Assembly (NCBI RefSeq): GCF_010183535.1
Contig: NC_071330.1
Coordinates: 12,381,717 to 12,445,716, forward strand
Reading direction: 5' to 3'
DNA: 64,000 bases
Origin: Caenorhabditis remanei
Taxonomy: Eukaryota; Nematoda; Chromadorea; Rhabditida; Rhabditidae
The translations under genes and the position numbers were made by a program. Of this stretch, positions 34,201 through 44,670 are shown one piece after another. Every line of letters starts with the position of its first letter. The first letter of the stretch is position 1. The notes beneath the pieces are model-generated. The model ran no database searches and had not been told where the DNA came from. It saw only the letters and a list, made by a program, of their open reading frames with translations.

Positions 34201-37200
34201 TCTACAATTCTGACCTTTTTTCATCCCTTGCAATATCTTAAAAGCTGAAAATACTACATTTTCAGGTGAAAAAATGAAAGAACAAACATGAAAAGATTAG
34301 ATTCACGTTTCTTGCAGTTCTTTTTCGCCGTGTGGATCGTGTCGATGGAAATTCTTAAGTCAGCACATCGCTTCGTTATCTAGATGTCCAAAACCCAATT
34401 CTTCGGAAGTCTGATTTTCTAGATGTCTATCAGTGTATTTGGGAATCCTAATACTACTATCTGTATGGATTTTCAGAACCTCCACAAGCTTTATGTAACT
34501 ATGTTTGTCCGGATATCCCAATTTTTGTTCCTCCTTCCTTCAATTTTAGTTCAAAACAAAAACTCACGCAGCCGTATAAAATCGATCCTTCATCTCCTGA
34601 ATATACGTCTTCCGATCTTCCCACGTGTACGGTACACTCTTCTCCACAAAACTCTTCACATGCATTCTCATTCTGTCGGTTTGTTTTGAGACGAAGAACT
34701 CGTCACACCTGAAGAGTTCTCCCACGTCGAGGCTCATCTTCTCACCGAATCCCTCGCATATCACGTATTTCTGAAATGAAGAGATTAGTGGTGGAATGGA
34801 TTTCTGGAAATTCGGTTTTCGGGATAGACAGACAGACTTACAACCGCGCTCTACCGAAACCAAATTAAATTGTGTACAAAATTGTGAGACTCGTAGAAAA
34901 AGATACATTTTTCAAAAGCATTTCTGTGGAGCGCGGTTGTAAGAAGCGTGTCATGCTAATACACGGTGTCAGATGTGATATTTTAGGTTTCAGATCGTAG
35001 GACATCCGGACAGACAGACAGAATCTTGTTTTACTAAAAACTCGGACAGGTTTCCAAAATTTCAATTTTCAAGTGCTGAAACCACGAGATCAACGGCGTT
35101 ATTTTTGACAAAATCTCTGAAATTCAGCCTGTAAACTGAGAACCAGGAATCTGGACATCTCGGACACACAAACCGACACAATAAACAGAATTTCAGCACC
35201 CTTCAACTCATACGTGCTTTTTGTCTGGAATTGACTTTTTAGGTCGAAATTTTATCTTTTTTTTTAGGAATTTAGATTGGAAACAATGCTTAAAACGGGT
35301 TTGAAGTCGTAAAATTGCTTTTTTCTATGGTTGTCTAGGTCGAAAAAACATTCCCTGAAATTGCAGACCTTTTCTTCAACCCCGAAAACACGGCTATGCT
35401 CACACATAGACAAAAAAGTCCATCCTCATTTCCCTTACCTCCGAACTCCCCGGTCGACTGGCTTTTGGTTTGAAAACACGTATACTTCCAAAGTTATCAG
35501 CCAACAACATCATCACATCTTGCGTATCCAGGGCACAAAATCGATAAACTTTCAGAATAAGTCGTCCATTCTTTCGAAGAAGTATCAGTGCTGCCTCGAC
35601 TTCAGCACGTATCAGACTGGCGACCACTTCTTCGATTTGTCCTTCTTGGCCCTGAAAATTGAAATTGAATGAGATTCTGAGTAGATTTTGACGATTTCGA
35701 GAATAACAAGACGGAAACAGAGGTCAAAATTTTGAAAATACGATTTTCTCGTGAAAAATCTTCAAAATGTGAAATTCTCTCATTCCTTTGCGAGTTTTCG
35801 CTAATTTTCGTTCAGACAACACAGATAAGCTCAAATTTGCAAAAGAACCGACATTTTTAGGTTCAAAACTTCTTTTTTCCGAAAATCAAAAAAAAAACCC
35901 ATATTTTCAGATTAAAGAAGAAGCATACCGATCGGAACAACTAAAATACTTAAAATAAAAGGAGCGAATCTGAAATCCACCTCAAACTGTTATGAACAAA
36001 TGAAAGTAATTTCGAAATGCAAAAATTGATTTCCGAATAGACAAAAAATGCCAAAAATAGTTTAAACTGATCCAGATCTGGCTGAAACTGCCTACTCATA
36101 CCTTAATGGACCAGTTTCGGTATAAGAACCGCCAAATACAACTGGAATTAGTCTAAACCTGTTCATTCTAGCTTCAGTGAACTTGAATCTCACAGAAAAT
36201 CTCTTAAAACCAGGTTGAAATTGTTAAAAAAATGATAAATTTTAAACGCGCCCAAGGCACGTCAGTGCTTTATAATGTGAGATCGCGCCTAAGGCACGCC
36301 AGAAACCGACTTTGAGCCGCGAAAGGTCGTTTTTGAAAGAAAACTTGAGAAATTTCAAAATGCAAATCATTTCGACTGATTTTCGATTAAAAATGTCTCG
36401 AATTCACTCTGAAATGCTCAAAAATTGACGAAAATTCTGCGAACTTTCTCTCTGCCCGGATTCAAAACTTTTTGAAATTTTAATAATAATAATAATAATA
36501 ATTTATTCATCTTTTGTTGTGCAAGAGAAAAAAAAGAAATGGGCGAAATCTATAAGAACATACAACAAGAAGGGGTGAATAAATATGTAAGATGAACTAT
36601 AGGACCCGCAAAGAGTCCAGCGCTCAAATTTTTGGAAAAATGGCCTGTAATGGCAGCTGGCGGAGTCGAGACGCAAAAGTTTTTAGAGTAAAAGTGCTTA
36701 AATTCCCAAACATATTCAGTGTTTGATTGAGTTATGAACTTTTAAACAGGTGAAATCTAGACTTTTCCAAAAAAATCCAAAAAAATTCAATTTTTTTCAA
36801 TTTTCAAAAATTTTAAAAGTATCCAAAATTTCTGCCAACAAACCTGTGTATCAGTGCTTCCATCAGCAGTGACTAAATCAAAAGAGCCCGCCAACTTGTT
36901 CCTAATCAAGTAATCCTCCGTCAATTTCTTCACATCTCCATCGTCACTCGGCCCGAAGAACCATCGATCTCTGTGCTCTCTGATATGAGAATCATCGATC
37001 AACTTCTTAAAGCAACTCTCATTCTCAAAATACGGATTGAGTGTATTCGCTCCCCATTCCCAAAGTCTATTCTTTATATCTTCTTCAGTTCCACGTCGTT
37101 CTTCTAATAATTTCATATAGACGGCGTCGATGAAGTATCCGGGTCCTTCGCACAGATGGAATGAACTGTAAATTGGGGAATTATTGATGAAAAAACTGAG

Positions 37201-38835
37201 ATTTTCGGGAAAAAAAGCTGCTGGTCAAAATCTGCTGCTCTAAATATATATCTAGCGCAGAAATGCAAGATTTTAAGTATCGATTTGGAGTGAAAATATG
37301 CTATCTGGCGCTCCTCGGACGCGTTTATGTGGTTTTTTGAGTATTTCGAAAAAAAAACTGTTCTATAAATTTTGGAAAATTCTCCTAAATTTTCAAAAAT
37401 TAAGTAACAAAAATAGTGATTTTTCGATTTTTCTTGAGATTTCTTCTAATTTTGTACTCAAAAACAGGTTTCTGGGGCTCTTTCTTTGAAATACTTACAG
37501 TTTTCATAAAAGATTTTTGACTCCGAAAAACTTTTTTTTTCAGACAGTTTTCTTGAATTTTTTTTTTCGAATTTTTCGGTTTTTTCGGTGAAAAAATTTC
37601 GAAAAAATGTTCGGAAAAGTTTTTTCGCACACAGCCCTGGTTAAAACACAAAAAATCAAGGTTGAAAATTCGATTTTGATATTTTATTATGTAAATCTGG
37701 CGCATTTTCGGCGCATTGCGAATTTAAGAAAATCCTGATTTTATCAAATTTTCGACGGATTTTCACGAAATTCGAGAAAATATAGCATTTTCAGTAAAAT
37801 GTTCGATTTTTTAATTGAAAAACCGAAAATTTCTCTCGAAAACTGACCGCATCGGACCTCGATCGGAGGGAGATTCGAAACGCATCTCTCTCAAAATCTC
37901 TCGCATTTTGAGAAACGCTTTGTTCTTGCAGATGAAGTAATCTCTGAAAACTTTCAGAAAATTAGAAGTCGGAAAAACAGGAAACGCGCTCTACCGAACA
38001 TTATCAATAGAGCGCGTTTCTCCTCAAAACTGACTGTAAAATATCGGGATGTTTCCAGTAATCATGCAATAAATCCGTGTGTTGATCGTATTCTTTCGTA
38101 TGGCCATATCGACGGATTTCTAGCTGAAAAAGGGAATTTTTGGAAATTTTTTTTAATTTGTAAATTTAAAAAAAACGTACCGCCGCTCGATGTATTTGGC
38201 GACCATGATCACTAAACCAATCTTGGATTTCTGTCGGAATCGGAAGCGGATTGTTGCCGGGACCTTGGAAGGTGTACTGAAAATTTATGATTTTTATTTT
38301 AAAATTCGAAAAAATGTTGGAAATTTCTACTGAAATTTTCAAAAATTAAGTCATTTTTCGATTTTCCCTGAATTTTTTTCTAATTTCGTACCCAAAAAGA
38401 GGTTTCTGGGGGTCTCTCTTTACAGTTTTCATACAAATTCAAAATTTTTGCCTCCGAAAAACAAAATGTTTTTTTTTTCGAATTTTTCGGTTTTTTCGGT
38501 CAAAAGTTTTCGAAAAAAGTGTTTGGAACGTTTTTCGGAAACGTTTTTTCGCACAGCCGTGTTCTGGACATCTGGACACACAAAAGTACGGACATTTCGA
38601 GATTTTTAATTGGAAATCCGGACAAACAGATTTTTTTCCCGAAAAATTGTTCAAAAAAGAAAAATTAATTAATTATTCACAATTTCTTGAATAAAAATTA
38701 TGAATCTCATTGATTTCATAGTTTTCAAATTATATTTAAACGAATCCTCACCAGATTTTTGGAATATGAGAGTTCTTCGCCTGTCATCTCTTTTATCGGA
38801 TTTTCGGCGAGTGCGTCTTGCTCCGGAGGCTGCAT
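31230..38835 (-). CDS. CMTR2: cap-specific mRNA (nucleoside-2'-O-)-methyltransferase 2
   Basis: The 12 exons in gene order are 38835-38752, 38276-38181, 38123-38035, 37943-37848, 37165-36844, 35651-35439, 34770-34568, 33805-33655, 33606-33439, 33388-33224, 33158-33009 and 31484-31230, for 663 aa (human CMTR2 770). The Adrift-type Rossmann methyltransferase is clear: SAM motif CEGPGYF (127-133), ANTLNPYFE, WFFGPSDDGD, catalytic D223 in TADGS, K263 in LILKVYRF and E300 in GSSE, matching the D-K-E of the 2'-O-methyltransferase tetrad. It methylates the second transcribed nucleotide of capped mRNA. The C-terminal half resembles the catalytically inactive domain of the family. A TTCCAG acceptor lies 4 bases before the ATG. 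The introns are unusually large for the family and filled with palindromes and repeats. Confidence 0.9.
31590..31950. repeat. TTCCGGATTCCGG-type low-complexity islands
   Basis: Two patches (about 31592-31732 and 31866-31936) consist of irregular repeats of ATTCCGGTTCCGGATTCCG in both orientations, in the last CMTR2 intron. A shorter relative is at 20878-20900 behind the F-box gene. Confidence 0.55.
32186..32581. repeat. near-perfect 396-bp palindrome in CMTR2 intron
   Basis: It starts CCCGGGAACAGAGTTGTACG and ends CGTACAACTCTGTTCCCGGG. The arms are about 190 bp and almost identical, around a centre near 32384. Foldback MITE; the high arm identity points to recent insertion. Confidence 0.7.
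32664..32966. repeat. foldback element, small relative of the 40.0-41.6 kb element
   Basis: The arms carry ACTTTCGACTACGGGGAGTC and GACTCCCCGTAGTCGAAAGT and end in ACAAGGG / CCCTTGT, the same termini as the element at 40014-41586. Here the two arms meet with only a short spacer. Confidence 0.65.
34840..34962. repeat. copy of the GCGGTTGTAAGAAC repeat family in CMTR2 intron
   Basis: CTTACAACCGCGCTCTACCG at the left pairs with GTGGAGCGCGGTTGTAAGAA at the right, about 120 bp in all. Confidence 0.6.
36481..36502. repeat. (AAT)n microsatellite
   Basis: About seven uninterrupted AAT units in the CMTR2 intron between exons 5 and 6. Confidence 0.8.
37320..37640. repeat. AT-rich dispersed repeat ending in CACACAGCCCTGG, copy 1
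   Basis: It shares with 38290-38575 the ordered blocks AAAATTTTCAAAAATTAAGT, AACAGGTTTCTGGGG, CTTACAGTTTTCATA, TTTTTCGGTTTTTTCGGT and a GTTTTTTCGCACA...GCC end. It lies between exons 4 and 5 of CMTR2. A CAGGGCTG terminus would suit a hAT MITE. Confidence 0.5.
38290..38575. repeat. AT-rich dispersed repeat, copy 2
   Basis: Same ordered blocks as 37320-37640 in the same orientation, ending GTTTTTTCGCACAGCC, between exons 1 and 2 of CMTR2. A third, inverted copy begins at 63885. Confidence 0.5.
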
Positions 38836-38950
38836 TTTACCTGGAATTAATAGATTTCATTTCGTTTTTTTTATGATTTTCAAGTTTCTCACACAAAAAA
38901 TCCGAGAAAAATCAAGAAAATTGATGAATTCTCGGCGGAGAAAAAATGAA

Positions 38951-39274
38951 CCACCGATTCCGCGGAAGAAATTTTCGATGGAAAAATTTTCGATGGAAAG
39001 TGGGCGGGGTTTAAACTGCAACATCACCGCACAGTCTTTCTTGAAACTTAGAAGTCCCGAATCCGTTTATTTTTTGAAGTTTTATGCTTCGGTATGATTT
39101 TTTAAGGAGTCACAGAAGCCGGCTCTCTCTACCGAAAAAAAATATCACAAAATTAGGCAGCCTGTGAAAAAAGTTAAATCGGGAAAAAAGTGTGCGGTGG
39201 AGTTGCAACTTGAAACTCCGCCCACTTTCCATCGAAAATTTTTCCATCGAAAATTTCTTCCGCGGAATCGGTGG
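38951..39274. repeat. palindromic MITE
   Basis: CCACCGATTCCGCGGAAGAA at the left pairs with TTCTTCCGCGGAATCGGTGG at the right. Both arms contain the direct doublet TTTTCGATGGAAA and a GTGGGCGG box. Confidence 0.65.
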
Positions 39275-39344
39275 GGTCTCTCAAATTTTGATTCGCGATG
39301 CAAACGCGCTCCACTGAGAAGAAGGGAGAGAACGGCGTGACGTC

Positions 39345-39740
39345 TAGTTCTGGGTGATAAATGTTGGTTCCTATGTATTTTTGGAGGAAAAATACTTGAA
39401 ATTTCGAGAAGAAGGTGGTTTTTAACAGAGAATCAAGTTTTCATGTAATAAAAATTGGAAAATTCTCTTGAAAACTATTGAAAAGAGAAGAATCTGTCTG
39501 TGCGTGTTTGTCCTGGGATGTCCTGGGATGATGGGAACCTGTGAGTACAAGGAACACGTTCTACAGACAGGAACCTTCGAAACAGTTTTGCAACATACGT
39601 TTTTCAGAACACTAAGATTTCAAGGGATCACACTGGTCTTGGAAAGGTCCTTATCAAAAAAGTATCAACCACAAAAATGAATTTTTTATTGTATATCAAC
39701 ATGAATCAAACCGAGTTGGAACGATGAAGCCACCTAGGGC
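39345..39740. repeat. duplicated intergenic segment, copy 1
   Basis: It shares with 42065-42345 the ordered words GATGATAAAT-like, AGAAGGTGGTTT, CTTGAAAACTATTGAAAAG, TCTGTCTGTG, GTCCTGGGAT and AAAGTATCAAC...ATCAAACCGA. It is in the same orientation about 2.7 kb away. Confidence 0.5.
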
Positions 39741-40237
39741 TATCTGAAACTGGAGGAAGCAATACAATCAGCTTTCCCGGCTTCTGGAATTGATGAAATG
39801 GGAAAACAAGCTTATTTTGAATTATAAAACTTTCAATGTGTAAATAAATTAAATCTTTTGTTTTTTAATCTAATAAAACATACATAGTTCTTCAAAAAAG
39901 GAATTACATAAAACACCCAGTTCGGAAAATCCACAGATAAATTGTTAGGGATGAGTCAGAAAGTGATTGAGTAATTCTGATAGAAAACAATGGTTACATA
40001 TCTGTGAGAATGTCTCACAAGGGAAGTCTTTGGAGACGCCACTTTCAAACGTTCTATAAATTTGGTCATAGATACTTTCGACTACGGGGAGTCCATTTCT
40101 GCAGTCAAAATCTGCTAAATGTCTCTGTGAGCCGAGTTATGAGCTCTCAAACTTTTCATATGGTTAAGGTTTTTCACACGGAACTCCAAATCGGCAAATA
40201 GTGAACGCAAAAGTGTTCACCTTTTTTCAACGTACGA

Positions 40238-40512
40238 GTGGTTCAGTGGTAGTGGGTCGGTGTAAGGCCAAGGTTCGGCCCCGACCCTCTTTTTTCTTTT
40301 TTGCTTTTTTATTTTATCTATTTTTCTATTTGTATAAGAGTTTTACGGCGAGAGTGAGTACATGATAGTTTCCAAAGTATTTGAAAAATCCTCACAAAGT
40401 TCACTGCAGTTACTTATGAAGTGAGAGAACGATAAAATAAAGAAGCAAAAAAAGAAAAAAGAGGGTCGGGGCCGAACCATGGTCTTACTTCCCCTTACAC
40501 CGACTCACTACC
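40238..40512. repeat. palindrome whose arms look like a tRNA-type Pol III promoter
   Basis: The left arm has TGGTTCAGTGG (40239-40249, A-box-like), then GGTTCGGCCCC (40272-40282, B-box-like), then a run of six T at 40290. The right arm repeats the same order on the minus strand (about 40512 back to 40455), also ending in T-runs. Spacing fits an internal Pol III promoter, but I cannot fold a full tRNA cloverleaf, so it is tRNA-derived rather than a tRNA gene. Confidence 0.5.
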
Positions 40513-40517
40513 ACTGA

Positions 40518-41355
40518 CACAGGTAGACCGCAAAGTCCCAAAAACGGACGACCGACGGCTGAGCGGCCGCAAGCGTGCGAGTGGCGAACGAACGGCGGCT
40601 AAACGACCGCAAACGGGCCAACGACGGTCCGTTACCGGCCCGCCAAATCACTGTTAAAAACCAGTCAAAAAATGGATTTTTGAAATACTGCTTCAAAATC
40701 ATTGTTATGTCATTTAGAGTCAGTAGAAGTTGTTTGAAGCTATCATTTTCTTGTTTTTGACATGTTATGAAGCAAACGGACGAACAACGGGCTAATGGCG
40801 GCCGAAAAACGGACTAATGGCGGCCGAAAAACGGACTAATAGCGACTTATTGGCGTTTCATAGTATTCAAACAGCCTGAGAAAGTATTTGGTGTAGAAAA
40901 ATACTGAAATCTATACAAAAGTAGTTTTAGTATTCCAGTGACTATATAGAAGTATTTATGCTTGATTTTTGAAACTAAGTGAAATCATGTAAAGAAATAA
41001 TGTTGCTAGTGGTACAACTAACAGCTATAGAGCGAGAGGAATGTCTATAGTTGGTTTACTGATTATTTTTTTAATTGTCAACTTTTTTGTTATTTATTTT
41101 ATTTTATAATAAATGAGTATTTATAATAACGAGTACTGTTCGCAAAAAACCATTTTGAATAAGCCTAATGGGGAGCGGGAAGGGACCAGAATGGTTTGAA
41201 AACGGATGAAAAACGGTCCGTCAGCGGCTCAAAAAGCGAGAAAACGGGCCGTCTACGGATGTTCGACGGACCGTTGACGGCCCGTCGGCCAGCCACAGAA
41301 TGTTCGCCGGTGAACCGGCGCTGGTCCGTTTTTGGGACTTTGCGGTCTACCTGTG
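40518..41355. mobile_element. nested element with CAGGTAGACCGCAAAGTCCC termini
   Basis: Terminal inverted repeats CAGGTAGACCGCAAAGTCCC (40518-40537) and GGGACTTTGCGGTCTACCTG (to 41355). GC-rich subterminal zones made of ACGGNCCG-like words contrast with an AT-rich core. No coding sequence. Confidence 0.6.
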
Positions 41356-41859
41356 GAACCACTCGTACGCTGAAAAAAGGTGAACACGTTTGCATTCACT
41401 ATTCGCCGATTTGGAGTTCCGTGTGAAAAACCTTAACCATATGAAAAGTTTGAGAGCTCATAACTCGGCTCACAGACACATTTAGCAGATTTTGACTACA
41501 GAAATGGACTCCCCGTAGTCGAAAGTATCTATGACCAAATTTATAGAACGTTTGAAAGTGGCGTCTCCAAAGACTTCCCTTGTCAGGTGCTATATAAAAA
41601 CACATTTTTCCCAAAAAATCAAAAATTCCGTCAGAACGATAATTCGTCTAAACCTTCCAGCAGCTTCTAAATGTATTTCTTCTGAAGAATCTGATTTGAT
41701 CCAAAACATTCTTCAAGGATGGAGTTCATCAATAGACCGGATTTCATCTTGGGGTACAATTTTCACCATTTCCGATTTGATTACCAAGAAGATGTAATTT
41801 TTGTGCATAAGCATTCATGCCCACCTTTGTAGTGTTTAGTTTAAAATTGCATGAGAGAG

Positions 41860-42640
41860 CGCTTCACTATTTGTTTTTCTTATCACTTCGATGTTTCGTT
41901 TTTTGAAATATTCCTTTGTTGAAATTTTGACGACCGCGTTTGTTTTCTTTTATGATGACAAAAAGTATTGAAGGGTTTGTTCACTCTGTTGTGCATTTGA
42001 TGCATCATTTTGTCCACGGACTGAAGGAAGCAGAGACGTGGTTGAACGAGAACAGTGTGAGGAAGGGAAACTGTTCTGGATGATAAATTATGGTTTTCGG
42101 TGATCTTCCGAAGGAAAGACACGTAAAATATCGAGAAAAAGGTGGTTTATCAAATTTTTATTTAAAAAACAGGACAATCCCTTGAAAACTATTGAAAAGT
42201 GAAGAATCTATCTGTGTGTATGTTTGTCCTATGCTGTCCTGGGATATTTGTACTTTGAAGAAGGGATCGTACTTCACTTTGAGACGATCAAAAAAAAGTA
42301 TCAACTAAAAACATGGATCAAACCGATTTGAGACGATAAAGCAATCTGGAAGTTAAAGAAGCTCTCACGAAGATCAACATACTTGATGTTCAGTTTTTCA
42401 GTTCTTAACAGATCAGAAATGAAATGAAAATTGTGTTGACTTATATTGGATTATAATATAGTCTGCAACAAAAATACTTATCAGTGATTTGATTGAAAAG
42501 CATAACTTTCGATTTGTTGCATTTTCATCAGTTCGGCTTCTCCTTTTTGCAGTATTCCTTTGTGTGAACTTTAACGATCGTCTCTTTTCCTTTTTATGGA
42601 AAAAATATTGAAGTGTTTGTTGACTTTGTTCTGCATTGAT
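41860..42640. repeat. diverged tandem duplication, about 0.6 kb period
   Basis: A block around 41890-42005 (ATTCCTTTGTTGAA, AAGTATTGAAGGGTTTGTT, TTGTGCATTTGATGCAT) recurs around 42550-42650 (ATTCCTTTGTGTGAA, AATATTGAAGTGTTTGTT, TTCTGCATTGATATGGCAT). Old duplication, no gene. Confidence 0.4.
42065..42345. repeat. duplicated intergenic segment, copy 2
   Basis: Counterpart of 39345-39740; see that entry for the shared words. It lies inside the tandemly duplicated block, so the duplications overlap. Confidence 0.45.
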
Positions 42641-43072
42641 ATGGCATTCTGTCTTTATCGCTCCTCTTCGATTCTGTGTTTCAGTTCATTTTTAGTTTAC
42701 TTTTTTAATACAGCCTTTTCCGTTCCTGTTATGTAAAATATTTTATGTCGTTATCTTTCTTTTGAAAGTTAGTCTGACTTGAAATTGATCTGTTAAAGAT
42801 ATATAAAGAAGTGATATGTGGGAGAATCCTCTCAACAGCTCTTAAATTGCTTACAATTAGAATGAACGTGTTTCTCGAAAGAGGCTCGTGGGAATGGCGT
42901 TGCTATTTTTTAAACCTTTATTCTGATAGGGAAACTTTTCAACAATCAGTTCTCATGACTGTCGACTTTCTGTAGAACTACAAATTTTACCCTGCATTCG
43001 ATTCTCCTCTTGGCACTCCCGACTAAAGACTTTTACGTTTCCTATCAATATACTACTTATGTATATGCTCTG

Positions 43073-44540
43073 ACTAGGGAAGGCCTCCAGGTGACCGTGG
43101 AGTTATGGGTCGTGACCTATATCGTTGGAAAGCTGAGAAAACGCTGATTCCAAATATATATTCAGTTTTTGCCCTCGAGGCCTGGTATTCGAGAAAAACG
43201 AGGTCAAAGTTTGGACAGTTGACATTACCTTACCGACGTGTTAAAAATATCGGCAGCGTGGCCACAGGTGAACCGCTGGGAGTCCTATATGTGAAGGTGC
43301 CAGAATAGCGCCCTATGTGTGTCCCTAAATGAAAAGTGGATCGCGCGTGTGCCGCATATGTGCGGTCGTCTTTTCTGTGTATTGGCAGCGCGTGCACCCA
43401 TATAGCTCCCATATGTATGGTCCATATTTGAGGGTGGCGGCCGGCCGCCGCAACGACGCTCCGGAATTACACGTGGGCGTGTTGTTTACCGTAAATCGAC
43501 GCTACATTTTTTTCTATAAGTCCGGGCCCATTTTCTCCGTTTCTCGAAGTTTTTCACCTATTTTCTTCAATCTTTTTGCACAAAACAGATAATGGCAAAC
43601 TTCAAAAATAAAAATAAATCTATTCAAACTTGCGGAAACTTATTTTTTCAATACAAAACTTGTTATTTTCTCAAGAAACTTGAATTTTAAGTTTTTGTTG
43701 AGAAGTTCGGGTCTGATGTTCCGCTTCACTTCGGTGTGATAAGAAATCATATTTTTCAGGTGGATTTAAAGGTAAGAAGGTAAGTATTTGTCATACCGAA
43801 GTAAAGTCAAAATATCGGGCTTCGAATTTCTTCGACGGGTATCATTTTCTTTCAGAGCTCAAAGAAAAGCTTGAGAATCAATTATTGTGTTATAACCACC
43901 AAGCTAACATAAGATTTTTATATGAAATCGTGTGTGATTTTCAATTTTTTAAAAGTATTGCCATTATCTGTTTAAAAAAGGAAAGAACTTCGAGAAAAAG
44001 GAGAAAATATACAAGTCCGAGAAATGGGAAGTGAACAAGTTGGAAAAAAGAAAAGTGAAACAACATGATAACATACCAATCACAACAATGAATTCGGCCT
44101 TTCTAGTGTTTCATACAGAATAATCAACCAAATGTGATTGGTAGAATTAATGCTGATTATGCTATCCATATACGTTCCATATGCGCTCCACGTTCTCGGC
44201 CGACCGCGCAGGGATCCATATGGACACATATAAGGCCCAACCCTCATTCTTTTTAGCCGCATATACGCCACCGCGCGGTTCCATATGTGTTCCCCAGCGG
44301 TTCACCTGTGCCTTCCTCATGCCACACCGCCTCACTACCACCTGCGCCACGCTGCCGATATTTTTAACACGTCGGTAAGGTAATGACTTGTCAGGGGTCC
44401 AAACTTTGACCTCGTTTTTCTCGAATACCAGGCCTCGAGAGCAAAAACTGAATATATATTTGGAATCAGCGTTTTCTCAGCTTTCCAACGATAAAGGTCA
44501 CGTTCGGTAACTCCACGGTCGCCTGGAGGCCTTCCCTAGT
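43073..44540. mobile_element. 1.47-kb terminal-inverted-repeat element
   Basis: It begins ACTAGGGAAGGCCTCCAGGT and ends with the inverse, CCCTAGT. The arms are about 200 bp and include GGAAAGCTGAGAAAACGCTG and a CTCGAGGCCTGGTATTCGAG block. Inner sequence has further inverted pairs (GGTGAACCGCTGGG with CCCAGCGGTTCACC) and several CCATATG words. No transposase. The MITE at 23534-23898 is a deleted relative. Confidence 0.65.
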
Positions 44541-44670
44541 GAGTTGATTTCCGTCTTTTGAATAATATGACTTTACATAAATTTCTTTATCTGAATCTAC
44601 AAAATCTCATCGCAGGGAATTATTCCTTTTTCACTCTTAAAATAATGTTTAATTAGCTTTTCAGGTAGTA

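Larger units (their letters stand above)
40014..41586. mobile_element. 1.57-kb element with about 200-bp terminal inverted repeats, carrying two nested insertions
   Basis: The left arm (40014-40237) and right arm (41360-41586) are near-identical in inverted orientation. They start CTCACAAGGGAAGTC and end GACTTCCCTTGTCAG and include ACTTTCGACTACGGGGAGTC. Between the arms lie a palindromic tRNA-like segment (40238-40512) and another element with its own termini (40518-41355). No transposase frame is present. Confidence 0.65.
38836..44670. other. 5.8-kb gene-free block of nested transposons
   Basis: No gene is supported between the CMTR2 start and the gene at 44671. The block contains a palindrome (38951-39274), a duplicated segment (39345-39740 and 42065-42345), a three-layer nested element (40014-41586), a diverged tandem duplication (41860-42640) and a 1.47-kb terminal-inverted-repeat element (43073-44540). 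Short ORFs of 60-112 codons here are not convincing. Confidence 0.6.

Noticed and set aside
34423..34689. 88-codon plus-strand frame
   Set aside because: It overlaps CMTR2 coding exon 7 on the opposite strand and the adjacent intron; it is a shadow frame.
40228..40300. A functional tRNA gene
   Set aside because: A- and B-box-like words are present, but I could not pair an acceptor or anticodon stem, and the sequence is duplicated as a palindrome inside a transposon.
43105..43592. Short plus-strand frames as a transposase for the 43-44.5 kb element
   Set aside because: The frames of 67 and 87 codons lie in the terminal repeat and in a GC-rich palindrome and show no DDE/D-like or zinc-finger features.
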